Source of the DNA: Armigeres subalbatus
Lineage: Eukaryota > Arthropoda > Insecta > Diptera > Culicidae
DNA: 64,000 bases
Direction of reading: 5' to 3'
Assembly (NCBI RefSeq): GCF_024139115.2
Contig: NC_085140.1
Location: forward strand, 229,430,352 to 229,494,351
Of this stretch, positions 46,701-55,968 are shown piece by piece. Numbering within the stretch: position 1 is the stretch's first letter; each line of letters opens with the position of its first letter. The translations under genes and the position numbers were made by a program. The notes below the pieces were generated by a model. It did no database searches. It had not been told where the DNA came from and saw nothing but the letters and a program-made list of their open reading frames with translations.

Positions 46701-49700
46701 AGCTTTGGATGAGTGAAAACCGGATTTGACGAAGCTTCGAGTGTTTGGATGCAAAGCTTATGCATGGATACCGTCGCAACAAAGGAGAAAGCTTGATCCG
46801 AAGAGCAAAGTTGCAGTAATGGTCGGCTATGCACCAAATGGCTACCGACTATGGAACATTGAATCAAGGCAGCTGTTCATATCCAGGGATGTTAAATTCG
46901 ATGAATTCTCTTTTCCGTATGCTGATAAGAAACAATCGAAGACTCCTTTAATTGTGGTTCCATACGATCTGAATTTAGAAATCAATGATCAAATCCAAAA
47001 CGAAATTCCAACTGCACCAAGGCCCGAGCAAGAGGGGGAGAACGCTGATCATGCCGGCTCCGGTGCGATGCTTTTGACCGATGATGAATCCGAAAAAGAT
47101 GAATTCAACCCTGGACCTTCAATACCAGCAGCGCTCCCTTCGCAACAAGAACTTGGTTCAAACCTTGATATGGAAACCACGAGGCACAGCGAACGGGAGC
47201 GCAGACTCCCTGGTAAGTTTAAAGATTTCTTGACTGGACGTATATTTTCTGCCGTACAATATTCACCTACAGACATTGGAACAATATCCACGTATCCTAT
47301 CGATGTTCCCGAATCGTATGATGAAATCTTCGGACGTCCGGATGAAACGTTTTGGCTTCTAGCTGTGAAGGAAGAATTGGAATCCCTTAAGAAAAACAAT
47401 GTTTGGAGTCTGGCAGAATGTCCCAAAGGAATAAAGCCTATCAAAACCAAATGGATTTTTCGTATCAAGGAAAACGAAGACGGAAACCCTGTCCGCTACA
47501 AAGCCCGTCTCGTAGCCAAGGGGTTCCAACAAAAGGCTGGCTTGGACTATGGTGAAACCTACGCACCTGTAGCAAGACTGGCAACAATTCGGACCGTCCT
47601 ATCAGTAGCTGTTCAACGGAAGATGTACATTCAACAACTGGATGTCAAGACTGCCTTCCTGTACGGCGATCTCGAAGAAGATGTTTATTTAGCAGTTCCA
47701 GATGGCGTAAAAGCAGAGTCAAACTTGGTGTGCAAGCTTAGAAAATCGCTTTATGGGTTGAAGCAAAGTCCCCGTTGCTGGAATAATAAGCTCAACGAAA
47801 TACTGCTGGCAAATGGATTTCTACGATCGCAACATGATTATTGTCTATATACCAAGTCAAACAAGCAAGGCAACATTTACATAATAATATATGTCGATGA
47901 CGTGTTAATTTTCGGAGATGAACTCAAATTTGTATTGGAAGCTAAGAAGATGTTGAGCAAGGAATTCCAAATGACTGATTGTGGTGAAGTCAACTGTTTT
48001 CTGGGTATAAAGATAAATTACAATAGAACGGAAGGAAATTTGCACCTTTCGCATGAAGCTGGGATCAATCGCATTCTAGTCAAGTTCGGACTGCAAGATT
48101 GTAATCCGGCGAAGACCCCAATGGAGAAAGGATGTCAGTTAAGCGCTAAAGATAGAAATTCAACAACACATCCTTATAGGGAGCTGCTGGGGAGTATGAT
48201 GTACACGATGCTATGTGTCAGACCGGATATCAGCTATGCTGTCGGATACCTTGGAAGATATCAACAGAATCCAGGAGATTCCCATTTTCAAGCTCTGAAA
48301 AGGATTGCTCGTTACCTGAAAGGCACGAAAAACATCAAGCTTGAATATACGAGTAACAGGACCTCAGAAGCTTTAATAGGATTTGCTGACGCGGACTGGG
48401 CATCTGATACTGTGGACAGGAAATCAGTAAGCGGGTACGTTTTCAAGTTTTCGGAAATACGGTTTCTTGGGCCAGCAGGAAACAACAAACAGTGGCCTTA
48501 TCTTCAAGCGAAGCGGAATATGGTGCTTTAAGTCTGGCTGTTTCTGAAGGCATCTGGCTGAAAGGAATTCTTACAGATTTGAAGATCATATCATCGAATG
48601 AACCATTCACAATATATGAAGATAACCACGGATGTATAGCTATGGCAAAGAACATCGAATGCAAAAGGGCTAAACACATTGATGTGAAGCACCACTTCCT
48701 GCGAGATCATGTTGTCAAAGGGAATATCAAAATTCAATCGGTTCCATCAAACAAACAATTAGCAGACGTTTTTACTAAAGCACTTGATAATAGCCGGTTT
48801 CAAGAACTTCGAAAATCGCTCGGGTTGACCGATTGAGAGGGGGTGTTGATATTGTAATCGGAGTCCAAGCTACCATTGGTTCTCTTCAACACTACCTTAG
48901 CAACCTATTGATTAAAACTAAATAGAAAATTCTGTTCATTCCATTTTGAACTCTCCACACGACTAGTCCAATAAATATTTTGTTCTCTGTTAAACCACTG
49001 TGCATTACTAATCACAAGAATGTTAGGTCCAATTTTAAATCGTTTATTTGTTTTAATTAGATACGAAAGGTCCCTAAGTTGGACCTGAGGGTGGTTCTCC
49101 AACCCACTCTCCCACCAAGTGACATTGCCCTTGGTAAATTTCGGCAAGAAAAAAAACTGATTATTTTTCAAAATTCACATAAATAAAAAAAGATAGACAT
49201 TCTTGGTGGGCCGAAAGCCTGTGCATGGCCAACAGCATGTGGCAGCCGTAGTACCAACCAGAAAATTGTATTCGAGGGTGGAGTTCCCGTCGGAGTAGGC
49301 TAGATTAACTGCCAGGAACTAGGTCGGGATAGAGCGTGATGCATTAAAGTAGCGGTTTGGAGTCGTCGGGCACCATTAAATCAGCCGCACCGACTTCGGC
49401 ACTCGGCTGGTTGATGAAAGTTGAAGAAAGAAAATGCTTCGGATATGAGCTAATCTGGTAATCGCCAAATGTTAAGAGTGGTGCATGCTACGCAACAGTC
49501 TTCCACGAAAGTAGGTTGTTGGTTCACCGCAGGAGAACTCCCTGTCCGATAGATCCAGCGTGATTATCTGAGTAACTCGCAACTGTATCAGAAGCTGAAT
49601 GGTTCAATAAGGAACTTGGAGGCGAAGGGCTTAAGGAGTTATTGTGTTTATTTTGCACATATATAAAAGCCGAAGGTCTCAGTAACGAAGTAGACCCCCG

Positions 49701-51964
49701 AAGAGGAGCATCATACAATATGCCAACCAAGAAAGGGTGCTAATGCAGTAATTACCTACTTACTGAAGCAATACCGAAATGTTGTTTCATGGGGAATTCA
49801 AGTAAGCATGGGTCTGTACGTAAATCTATTCTACCTTGCAAAAAGATCTACGGCTAATTACGCAACAACAGTTTGTTTAGAAACAGCAAACAGCCTTACA
49901 TACACAAGCGGGAGATTGAACTGCGAAGGTCCCTTTATTTATTATTAATTATGAAACAGTTTAAGATCGGTTAGTTTATTCCATATACGTAAGGAAGAAA
50001 TGTCCCAAAGCACAGATATGTCTCTAAAAATGCCAGGCACTGTCAACGTCATAACACACATTATTTAGTAGAAACATAGAAAATTACACTTTGTACTCAC
50101 CGGCCAAAGGAACGAGTGGAAGGTCCGATTTGGACTTGGGAGGTTGGGGTGCTGTGCTGTACATGTACTTGAATAACTGATCGACATAGGATCTGGGAAT
50201 ACCACCGCCGCGGTCAGACATTTTAACACAAATGTCCTCTTTTCCCTTAACAATGGTCACCTTGAGTGGAGGAATATCATCTTCGGTACCATGGTACTCC
50301 ATCACGGCGCGCATTGAGTTCTTGAACAGCTCGAACAGCATGTGATACAGATGTGATGGTACGTACACTATTTTGATGGGTTTACCTTTTTCTAGATCTG
50401 AAATGTAGAGCAAATAACTTTTATAACATTGTAGACTTGATTAAATTATGGAGACATGTACCATTGTGTTCTATGACTTCCAATTCAGGGCTAGCGAGAT
50501 AGTACTGGTCACATAAGAAGCGTGCATTCTCGTATGCGTCTTGGACGACCATATGTGGATCACACAGAGGATCAATACATCCGACGTGTCTGCCAGATTG
50601 CGGAATCTCACCGAATAGAATGGCTAAAGCATGTGAATAACAATACATTAACACCTTGTTGTGATGATATAATTACACCACTGAGAAACATACGTCTCAC
50701 TCTACATACACGTTAACTTTTATCTTCTAAATTGTGTTGGTGTCTTCAAGGATGTTATCGATCATTTAGTAATTTGCGTTCGATCATTTAGTAGTTTTTC
50801 AATAACTCATTCCAGAGGCTAAATTTGAAAATGTGTTGTATGGTGGACTTTTAGTGCGAAGGTTTTTCTACAACTCTCCTTAACAGGTCGATATTCGAAT
50901 ACCACTGCTATAGGAGTTACGGTGCTATTTGCTATACTAATACTAAATGATAACAAAATATGCAATCATTTAGTCTTAGTTACTGCTACTAGCGCTATAG
51001 CTCCGTTATTAGTGAAATTCAAACAATGAACTGTTAGGCAGAGTTTTGGATAAACCTTTGCACTAGAAGTCCACCATACAACACATTTTGAAATTTAGCC
51101 TCTGGAATGAGTTATTGAAAAACTACTAAATGATCGAAGGCAGATTACTAAATGATCGATAACATCCTTGGGCGTCTTTATTGAAAATTTTACAAAATTT
51201 CCGTCAAAAGCTGGAAATTACTCAACTCAAAATTATTAATTTATTTTCAAAGAGAAAAAACGCAATTTTATTCTAGTTACTGCGTGTATGATCCATCGTT
51301 CACCGTCGTTTAATGATGGATTCAATTTCTTGTAGGTGACTGATTCTGCAACGATCGATGATTCCATCGGTTTTGCTAGTGTTTGACGCACTTTACAGAC
51401 GATGATTTCGATTGCATTTTGTTTTAAATGGAACGTCTATTTCTCAGTGGTTTCACATTGCACTTACTATGTTGGTTGATTAGCATACGAATGCTGATGC
51501 GGGACATATAAAGTCGGTCTAGGAAGTACTGCATTGAAAGCTCAGTTGATGGTTCGATAAGCCCATTTCGCGATTCTTTCAGCTCCAGAATACCTTGTGC
51601 CATGGTTTGCACCACATCCGAATGTCGTTCCCGGATTTGTATGAGAGATTTGCAAAATCTACGTATAATAAGTAGAGGGAAGGGAAAAAACTTAAGTGAG
51701 AAACTGCTTCAGGGTGCTTAAGTGTATGGCCTTATTTAAAATGTGAATTTATTTACTTTTCTAGATTGTCACCAGTGGGTTCTGTTTTCTCAAACGCAAG
51801 AACTTCCTCGAAACTTTTCACGTACCATGCACTAACCAAACCCACTGAAGGCATCCTCAATAGACTTTCCGGCAAAAGAGTGATTTCCTTCATTATGTTG
51901 GCCAACCTGACTGGCAATTCTTTTCGAAGAAATATGTATGACTTCGTTGGACACGCATTGAGGC
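34602..51964 (-). CDS. Pdk: Pyruvate dehydrogenase kinase, mitochondrial (six of about seven coding exons)
   Basis: Joining the six exons gives about 367 residues against ~400-410 for the family; only the N-terminal ~35-45 residues (transit peptide and start of the bundle domain) are missing. The product phosphorylates the E1-alpha subunit of pyruvate dehydrogenase in the matrix and shuts down pyruvate oxidation (family knowledge). Visible hallmarks: helical bundle [13 protein letters not shown], the [12 protein letters not shown] histidine region, N-box [11 protein letters not shown]-box [10 protein letters not shown]-box GYGYGLP, and the C-terminal DW motif TGDWSNQ. Every junction has GT-AG ends and keeps frame and family sequence, so the gene looks functional. 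A 15,186-bp intron (34915-50100) is filled with LINEs, MITEs and a copia element. Confidence 0.95.
34805..34914 (-). CDS. Pdk: Pdk exon with GT-box
   Basis: 110 bp between a caacag acceptor and a gtaag donor. It encodes [19 protein letters not shown] and the [11 protein letters not shown] stretch. The first Gly codon is completed across the 15-kb intron (phase 1). Confidence 0.93.
34915..35457. other. 3' end of the giant Pdk intron, no element recognised
   Basis: AT-rich intron sequence between the Pdk acceptor and the RTE remnant. Nothing else is supported. Confidence 0.35.
35458..35919 (-). mobile_element. RTE-like LINE, 3' part, split from its 5' part by the Juan-like insertion
   Basis: Minus-strand C-terminal region ([37 protein letters not shown]). 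Just before the break come the bases for the FADDID motif, atgtcgtcggcga in reverse. The same bases recur at 40499-40510, where the element continues. The segment between YLGS and the DD motif has internal deletions. Same subfamily as 1-2028. Confidence 0.85.
36189..37451 (+). CDS. Juan-like LINE ORF1 (Gag-like)
   Basis: 420-residue frame: a basic Ser/Lys-rich N-terminus, an RRM-like centre (VVLKGLPSD...[11 protein letters not shown]), then knuckles [14 protein letters not shown] and [14 protein letters not shown] near residues 258-290. A third knuckle has lost its second Cys (CANYGA). From about residue 380 the frame is wrong: one T seems missing in the run 37329-37332. A second T-run (37468-37472) creates a stop. 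Without these the frame would continue to a stop overlapping the ORF2 start. Confidence 0.85.
   Translation: MSINKNKRKGESLNSPLPSKKQGFKTVLPKRGKNRRKLEDSDIPSNSNIGNNSSPIELSNQFDLINDEIEQIESTSSPGDSIHAKKQRIPPILVSVAEFSGFRNEILSNLQGIKVSFQIARKGDCRVLPGSFDDRKRLLHYLTEKRHKFFTYDDKTERLFKVVLKGLPSDDKSLDEIKIEISQLLGFSPVQVIKMKKKSHSGTSQRGISQEFYLVHFNKSELNNMKSLEKACIMSHVRVTWEHFRRPGGNSQNPTQCRKCQKWGHGTKHCHMDAKCMICGGTSHAKDACPVREDSNKFKCANYGAIINPISGNALHAKSFEFPCKIDDGNSNRIPDSTGRNFSNAQISKPVTGRAIHTHHNSQTNFAAPQRVESTSVNFNFRMYLRMQTSLLVDKISLLKMRFIPMSQRKIMAMLLIQVA
37565..38995 (+). CDS. Juan-like LINE ORF2, endonuclease and start of RT
   Basis: 476-residue frame. APE endonuclease: [47 protein letters not shown] and [11 protein letters not shown] begins [13 protein letters not shown] near the end. 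The frame breaks at 38970-38990, where a tctacataca-type local duplication replaces the sequence seen at the equivalent point 63600-63615. Confidence 0.87.
   Translation: MLSDSVSMDPNNCVKVLNWNARSLKGKEDELFNFLSVHNVHIAIITETYLKPGLSIKRDPNYFIYRNDRLDSACGGVAIVINRRIKHKLFSSFETKVFETLGVSVETNFGQFSFIAAYLPFQCNGQQKNLLKADLQILTRNKSKFFVIGDFNAKHRSWNNAQSNSNGKILFEDCSAGYYTIQYPNGPTCFSSSRNPSTIDLVLTDSSQLCGQLVTHADFDSDHLPVTFEISQEAIYNPISSTFNYHRADWDLYKTYIDRNFEVDIPLDTKSDIDNALVSLTNLIVEARGIAIPKCEVKFNSIIIDDDLQLLIRLKNVRRRQYQRTRDPTLKVIWRDLQNEIKKRFAILRNTNFENNVSKLDPSSKPFWKLTKILKKPQKPIPALKEGNKILLTNGEKAQKLAQQFESAHNFSLGLTSPIEDQVTRSFEDILNQENVFDPSLGTNLDEVRSITRKFKNMKAPGDDGIFYILSTYKTS
39062..40241 (+). pseudogene. Juan-like LINE ORF2, RT and C-terminus, frame-broken
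   Basis: RT blocks: [51 protein letters not shown] (catalytic Asp). The GVPQGS-like and FADDT blocks are displaced by one-base losses at ccc (39512-39514) and nearby T-runs; the catalytic DD bases ttgcagatgacaca lie at 39596-39609. The C-terminal part at 39765-40241 is open ([47 protein letters not shown]). The entry to this part also has one A too few at 39066-39069. Confidence 0.83.
40497..42445 (-). mobile_element. RTE-like LINE, 5' part, continuation of 35458-35919
   Basis: Minus-strand RT ([50 protein letters not shown] bases near 40890), linker 41274-41747 and a partial endonuclease (41707-41979). It ends in a leader shared with the copy ending at 2028. Compared with that copy, part of the endonuclease is deleted near 41745-41815. 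With 35458-35919 it forms one RTE insertion of about 2.4 kb. Confidence 0.85.
42800..43200 (+). pseudogene. R1/Loa-type LINE ORF1 remnant
   Basis: In broken frames the bases read [30 protein letters not shown] near 42910-43000 and [17 protein letters not shown] near 43110-43160. This resembles R1-clade Gag sequences, where a similar Lys-Val-Gly-Trp block precedes the zinc knuckles. Very degenerate; clade is a weak call. Confidence 0.4.
43424..43612 (+). pseudogene. LINE ORF2 C-terminal zinc-finger-like remnant
   Basis: Encodes [23 protein letters not shown], a C-x2-C...H-x3-C arrangement seen at the C-terminus of R1/Loa-type ORF2 proteins. Same strand and about 200 bp after the ORF1-like remnant, so probably the same old, internally deleted insertion. 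Confidence 0.4.
43653..43966. mobile_element. piggyBac-type MITE
   Basis: 314 bp, flanked by ttaa on both sides (43649-43652, 43967-43970). Terminal repeats are ccctttccttcccacg and the complement of ccctctctttcccacg (14 of 16). The TTAA duplication with CCC ends is the piggyBac signature. No transposase. A partial relative is at 31919-32105. Confidence 0.8.
44304..44365 (+). mobile_element. Feilai SINE 3' fragment
   Basis: Contains gctgttgaaaagcaggccaa and tagagccattgaagaagaag, the Feilai tail. The tRNA-like head is missing. Confidence 0.7.
44683..44858 (+). repeat. 5' LTR of the copia element
   Basis: Begins tgttgatattg, ends atcacaaga. No difference from 48844-49019 found by eye. Confidence 0.9.
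44859..44868 (+). other. Primer binding site (internal initiator-tRNA-Met type), overlapping the gag start
   Basis: ggttatgggc directly after the LTR is complementary to the anticodon loop region of initiator tRNA-Met. This is the half-tRNA primer known for Drosophila copia. The gag ATG (44863-44865) lies within it. Confidence 0.7.
44863..46712 (+). CDS. Copia Gag, protease and integrase (one frameshift)
   Basis: Starts [17 protein letters not shown]. The Gag frame is lost at 45057 because of an A-run (45026-45030) one base short, and resumes in the 45030-46712 frame. In that 560-residue frame: knuckle [14 protein letters not shown] (162-175), protease LDSGASHH (D214), GAG-pre-integrase LWHRRLGH and [10 protein letters not shown] (343-387), integrase D408 (HSDVCGP), D471 (VDQGREY), E507 (NGVAERLN). 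The frame ends after [12 protein letters not shown], where another A-run (46688-46691) is one short. Confidence 0.9.
46726..48836 (+). CDS. Copia reverse transcriptase and RNase H (one frameshift)
   Basis: 601-residue frame. [39 protein letters not shown] (D306), [21 protein letters not shown] (catalytic DD 391-392). RNase [10 protein letters not shown] near residue 558. The frame shifts at a T-run (48448-48451) and continues in 48492-48836 with [22 protein letters not shown] and ADVFTKAL, ending GLTD-stop just before the polypurine tract. The link to integrase is broken at 46688-46721. Confidence 0.9.
48844..49019 (+). repeat. 3' LTR of the copia element
   Basis: Preceded by the purine tract gagaggggg and followed by the target duplication atgtt. 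Confidence 0.9.
49025..50100. other. 5' end of the giant Pdk intron, unassigned
   Basis: No gene or known repeat. A less AT-rich block at 49200-49740 may be an old insertion, but no family is recognised. It ends with the Pdk donor gtgagt (plus strand actcac, 50095-50100). Confidence 0.3.
50101..50397 (-). CDS. Pdk: Pdk exon with N-box and G-box of the ATP site
   Basis: 297 bp from an atttcag acceptor to a gtgagt donor. Encodes [20 protein letters not shown], the N-box [10 protein letters not shown] (its Glu is the catalytic base in GHKL kinases), [20 protein letters not shown], and the ATP-lid start to PLAG. The first codon (GAT) is completed from the upstream exon. Confidence 0.95.
50462..50623 (-). 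CDS. Pdk: Pdk exon, lipoyl-binding side of the kinase
   Basis: 162 bp between ag|CC and G|gtacat. Encodes [20 protein letters not shown] and [20 protein letters not shown], characteristic of PDKs between the helical bundle and the ATP domain. Confidence 0.94.
50747..51170. mobile_element. Foldback MITE within a Pdk intron
   Basis: 424 bp with inverted arms of about 125 bp. Left starts caaggatgttatcgatcatt; right ends in its complement. Flanks ggtgtctt (50739-50746) and ggcgtctt (51171-51178) form an 8-bp target duplication with one mismatch, suggesting a hAT-like origin. It lies between the Pdk exons at 50462 and 51468. Confidence 0.75.
51468..51658 (-). CDS. Pdk: Pdk exon, helical bundle with the HSDVV motif
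   Basis: 191 bp, acceptor gtag, donor gtaagtg. Encodes [29 protein letters not shown] (given in parts: [18 protein letters not shown]), [18 protein letters not shown] and INQH. The His of RHSDVV is the conserved PDK histidine. Confidence 0.94.
51757..51964 (-). CDS. Pdk: Pdk second coding exon (start of the visible protein)
   Basis: 208 bp from a ttcttcag acceptor to a gtaaat donor. Encodes [60 protein letters not shown] and EPTGDNLEK. The acceptor position implies one more upstream exon with the start codon and targeting peptide. I could not find it in 51965-64000, so it is either beyond the right edge or too short to see. Confidence 0.94.
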
Positions 51965-54900
51965 CTGAAGAAAAACAAGAGGAAAAAGAATAATTAATGA
52001 TGCTTGTTACATATTGTAATCTGCATTATAGTTTTATAATGTATAGACATATAATTTGATAAAGCTTTAAAAAGCATTAAAAATTCTGACTAGGTCAACA
52101 ATAATTCATTGAATTGATCATGGAACTAATGAGCCATTGAATACCCTACGCTAAGGTATGTCATATTGCCTGTGAGGATTTTATGGAGATATGGATGATT
52201 TATTTAGAATTCCAGGAAGGCAGCCTTTTCCTTAGATTGCATACATACACGCATACAAATTTAAAGCAAGCTGAAAAACAGTTTTTTTTTTTAAATAATA
52301 ATTGAATAGTGACATCATCGTGGTATCGGAATTGCACAAATGAATTCATAATGGACAAAAGGTAGATTAGGATAAAATTATTTTCCAACATTTTTAACAT
52401 TTGCACTTTATCCGCTTTCTTACTATTCGTAAAAGTAATGGAGACACCTCCTTGATTAATCCGGCACCGTGTGCTGCAGGGCGACGGACCAAAACAAATT
52501 TTGCAAAATTTTCTGATGATTGAATAAAAATATGATTTAGTCTTAACCGTTGTCCAGGAGGTTGTTTATATAATTTAAACAGAAATAAATATTTATGCTT
52601 TTTTAGTTCAACAACTGTTAAATTAAGGTTCCACCAAACACACGTGACGCCACCGTCACGACGCGATTCTATCGCTTGGCGACAGCGATTCTGTCACCGT
52701 TGGTATGGAAGCGTTTATAGAAAATTGCCTGCAGCGACCCAACGATGGAATCGCGGCGACTAGTTGTCGCGGCGATGAAATCGCTTAGGTTTGAGGGAGG
52801 CTTTAATCATGTTTGTGTCACTGGGTCAACAGTAAATTGACAATTATTTCTGGGATTCTGCAAGGGATTTCTCAAGCCTGTAGGTAATTGGTGAATTTCC
52901 AATATGATGAATATTCCAAGTTCATAGGGATTTCCAGTAGTAATCTGAAGAGCTCATAAGCATTTTGAAAGCTATGGATTTTCATGTAGTCAAAAAGTAG
53001 GGCTACTATTTCTACGTTTCAGCTCATAGTGGTAGAAGTGAGTTTTCAGGCTTATTTTGAATAACAATAATAACCGGAAAGAATTAAGTCTTCGACCTGT
53101 TTAGATCCAAGTCTGTTTGCGATATTGAACGAAATCATGAGCATTCCTTAAGTTCTGCTGTCCAAAAAAGGTCTCCTGTTGAAGTTCCTGAAGTGGGAGT
53201 ATAAAAACCACTGATTCTCTCTCATCTGTTACTCCCTGAGACACGCATAGTCACGCAAGCTCGATTAAGAGGTCACACGGGCATGTGAACATTTAGGTAT
53301 GAGATAATGTACGAAATATTGGGATCAAGGGCAACAGTGAATTACTCATTAATGAAAATTCGATTAACTCACTAACGAAAATATCTGAAACGGTTATCAA
53401 TGGTGGAACTAAATCATACTGGACTAATACTTTTGGACTAGCTTTTCCCAAATTACCTTTCGAGTTGAAGATCTCAGTTATACTATAAATAATGAAATGA
53501 GCGTATTAGTTACTTTGAACGCTTTTTACAATGATATGGAAATGCTATTATCATCTTCCAAATTTAGATGTACATCTTCATGAATTGAATGTTCAGAATT
53601 AGAGGCGAAAGTACAAATTTGACAGTTTCGTTAGGCTACGGTCATAAAGTCATGAAGATTTCATATAGTATGAAGAGGAAGGGAAGTATCAGTATGGAAT
53701 CTGTGAAGAATAGGAAGTGAAGAAAATATCAGATTCCATACTGATACTCTTTTAAGTTTGATTTCTTCGATTCGAATAATTTGCAAATTTCACATTTTTA
53801 GACATTTAAATTTTTTGGGCACCCTTGAAAACCCGTCTAAAGATGGAGAAAAATGAATGGAAACCGCCCAGATTTAATAAATCACTAAAATAAGGTGGCA
53901 ACTACATCAATATTGAACGATTTGTCAATCAAATGAAGGTGCCTAAAACCGAACCAATAAGGGAGCCCACAACCGAACTTCGCAGCCTTTTTGGAATGTG
54001 ACGAATCAAATTTTCGTGCTAATGTTTTGATGGCAATCGTAATTGAACATTAAATAGATTAAATTTACTGTATAAATACGCATTGGATCTCACTTTTTCA
54101 ACTTAATTACTTCACTTTATGGCACTTTAAAACAGGTTTACAAACGTTTCCAAAAGAACAGACAGAAATAGAGGGGAGTTTCAAAAATCGGCGTCCTATT
54201 TGAGCCATCCCTAAGAGTTAAAGTGAATTTCGGTAAGCATACTTTTGCGATTCTTATTTTAATAACTTCTAAAAGTCTGCTTACAAACGTATCTGACAAA
54301 GGGGCGCTAATTCATTTAATGTTATCTCATGTGTATCAATAATTTTGTTTGTTTCGAATCATTGCAGAACATCTCCCGTTTCCGTGATGCTTGCTTCGGC
54401 TCACTGCCGCTATCTTTACTTGATACTTGCTTTTCGATGAACCTACACTCTTTACAGTGTGCTATAATCTTATCTTTTATAATCCTTGAATGTAGTATCG
54501 ATTCAAGTCCATAGGTTTGGTATAATAATCTTGTAAATACAGTAAACCGGTTATTTTTACATTCAATGATAAGAATTTTCCGTTGGAATTAAACTGCACA
54601 ATCAATCAGAGGACCGGTTTCCTATCTAATTATCAATCTATAATTATAAACTATATTATATGAACATAACAACATATAAACATTGTGCTTAGCAGGTGAT
54701 AAAGTTATAAAAATCACTTGAATAACATCAAGTCTAGTAACCACACGAATTATTCTACCTACTATAGGCAGCGTAACAATTACTAGGTACGTTTTTATGA
54801 GTTCTGAAGAAAGCCATCAAGCTCGATCTGGAATCGATCTAGAGGACGACGCTGATATCAATTAAACTATTGCCAGTTTGGTCGAAAAAAACAACAACAT

Positions 54901-55234
54901 CGGGCAAACCTGCCTAGTTATTCAAATATGTGATTCATATATGTTGCTAAAAGTACTACCAGGGTGACCAATGAACCGGAAAAACTGAGGGAGCCGGAAA
55001 GATGGGAATTGAAAATCACCGGGAAAATATCGGGAAATATGCTGGAATTTTATTAACAGGGTGTCTACTCATCTGTAAAAACAAAATTCCCTGATTTTTC
55101 CATGTTTTTTCCAGGTGTTTTACATTGATTTCCAGGCAAAAACAAACGTGCCATATATAGATTTTAGCAGCAAAAAAAGTAAGTATTGCGAAAAATATTA
55201 TTTTAAAGAATATTTTGGTGTCTTCACAAAACAA
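51965..55234. other. Pdk 5' intron or upstream region, mostly featureless
   Basis: AT-rich. One less AT-rich block at 52630-52800 contains several gcgatt/aatcgc words in both orientations and may be an eroded MITE. 53690-53745 holds an inverted pair (agtatcagtatggaatctg / cagattccatactgatact). Nothing else recognised. Confidence 0.35.
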
Positions 55235-55810
55235 TTTTGTAAATTACTTAAGAAATTCCTTCTGGAGTTCCTTCGCAAGTTCACCCAGAAATTGCATCAG
55301 CCATTCAATCAAAATTCCTCCAGGAATCACATAGGAAATTCCTCCGAGTATTCCTTTGAAAATTTCTCCATAGATTCCATCGGAAAATCTTCCGAATTTT
55401 AAGAATTGCTTCAGATCTTCCTCCAGGATTTAATTTGAAAATTTCTTTGCTAAAACTTTAGAAAACATCTCAAGGAATTATTTCGGAAATTCCGTTAGAG
55501 ATGCATTTGGCGATTCCTTTACGATTTTTTAAAAATTCCTTTATGTGTTTGTTCGAAAATGTCTTGTGAAAATCCCTCGGAAATACCTTCATAAAATACT
55601 TTGCAGATTTCTTCAGATATGTATTCTTCTGATTTTTTTTAGGAATTTCTTTGGAAACTTAGTCAAGAATTCTATCGGAAATCTCTTTGAATTTTATTTA
55701 AGCTGTTTTTTTTAAGAAACTTAAGAAAACTTCTTAAGGAAATGTTCCGGAAATATGTTTGGGAATTTCTTCAGGAAATCCTTCAGAACTTCTTACGAAA
55801 ACTCTTTCAG
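55235..55810. repeat. Degenerate tandem array of attcct / ggaaat units
   Basis: Roughly 25-30 bp units built from phrases such as aaattcctcc, gaaatttctt and ggaaatccttc, repeated with heavy divergence. Not a CRISPR: units are neither constant nor separated by unique spacers. Confidence 0.55.
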
Positions 55811-55853
55811 AAAATGTGTTGATGCAAAAATATGAGATTGCTGGGTCCATGGC

Positions 55854-55968
55854 GTTAGGCATAAGGACGTTAGGCATACACCTTCTTTATGTCGTGGACT
55901 GTTTTTGGGGCATTTTATGCTTAACATTCTTTATGCCTAATGCACTCATACCTAACGTCCTTATACCT
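55854..55968. repeat. Inverted repeat with ggcataaggacgttaggcat arms
   Basis: Left ggcataaggacgttaggcat pairs with acctaacgtccttatacc on the right. A second, shorter pair (ttaggcat / atgcctaa) lies inside. Probably a small MITE. Confidence 0.5.

Larger units (their letters stand above)
44683..49019 (+). mobile_element. Ty1/copia LTR retrotransposon, complete structure
   Basis: A 4337-bp element inside the Pdk giant intron, antisense to Pdk. 176-bp LTRs (44683-44858, 48844-49019) look identical by eye. The 5-bp target duplication is atgtt (44678-44682, 49020-49024). Primer site and polypurine tract (gagaggggg, 48835-48843) sit where expected. Gag-PR-IN-RT-RH order is Ty1/copia. All four coding breaks are single missing bases in short homopolymers. 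Confidence 0.94.

Noticed and set aside
55235..55810. Possible CRISPR-like array
   Set aside because: Repeat units vary continuously and there are no constant repeats with unique spacers; a eukaryotic context.
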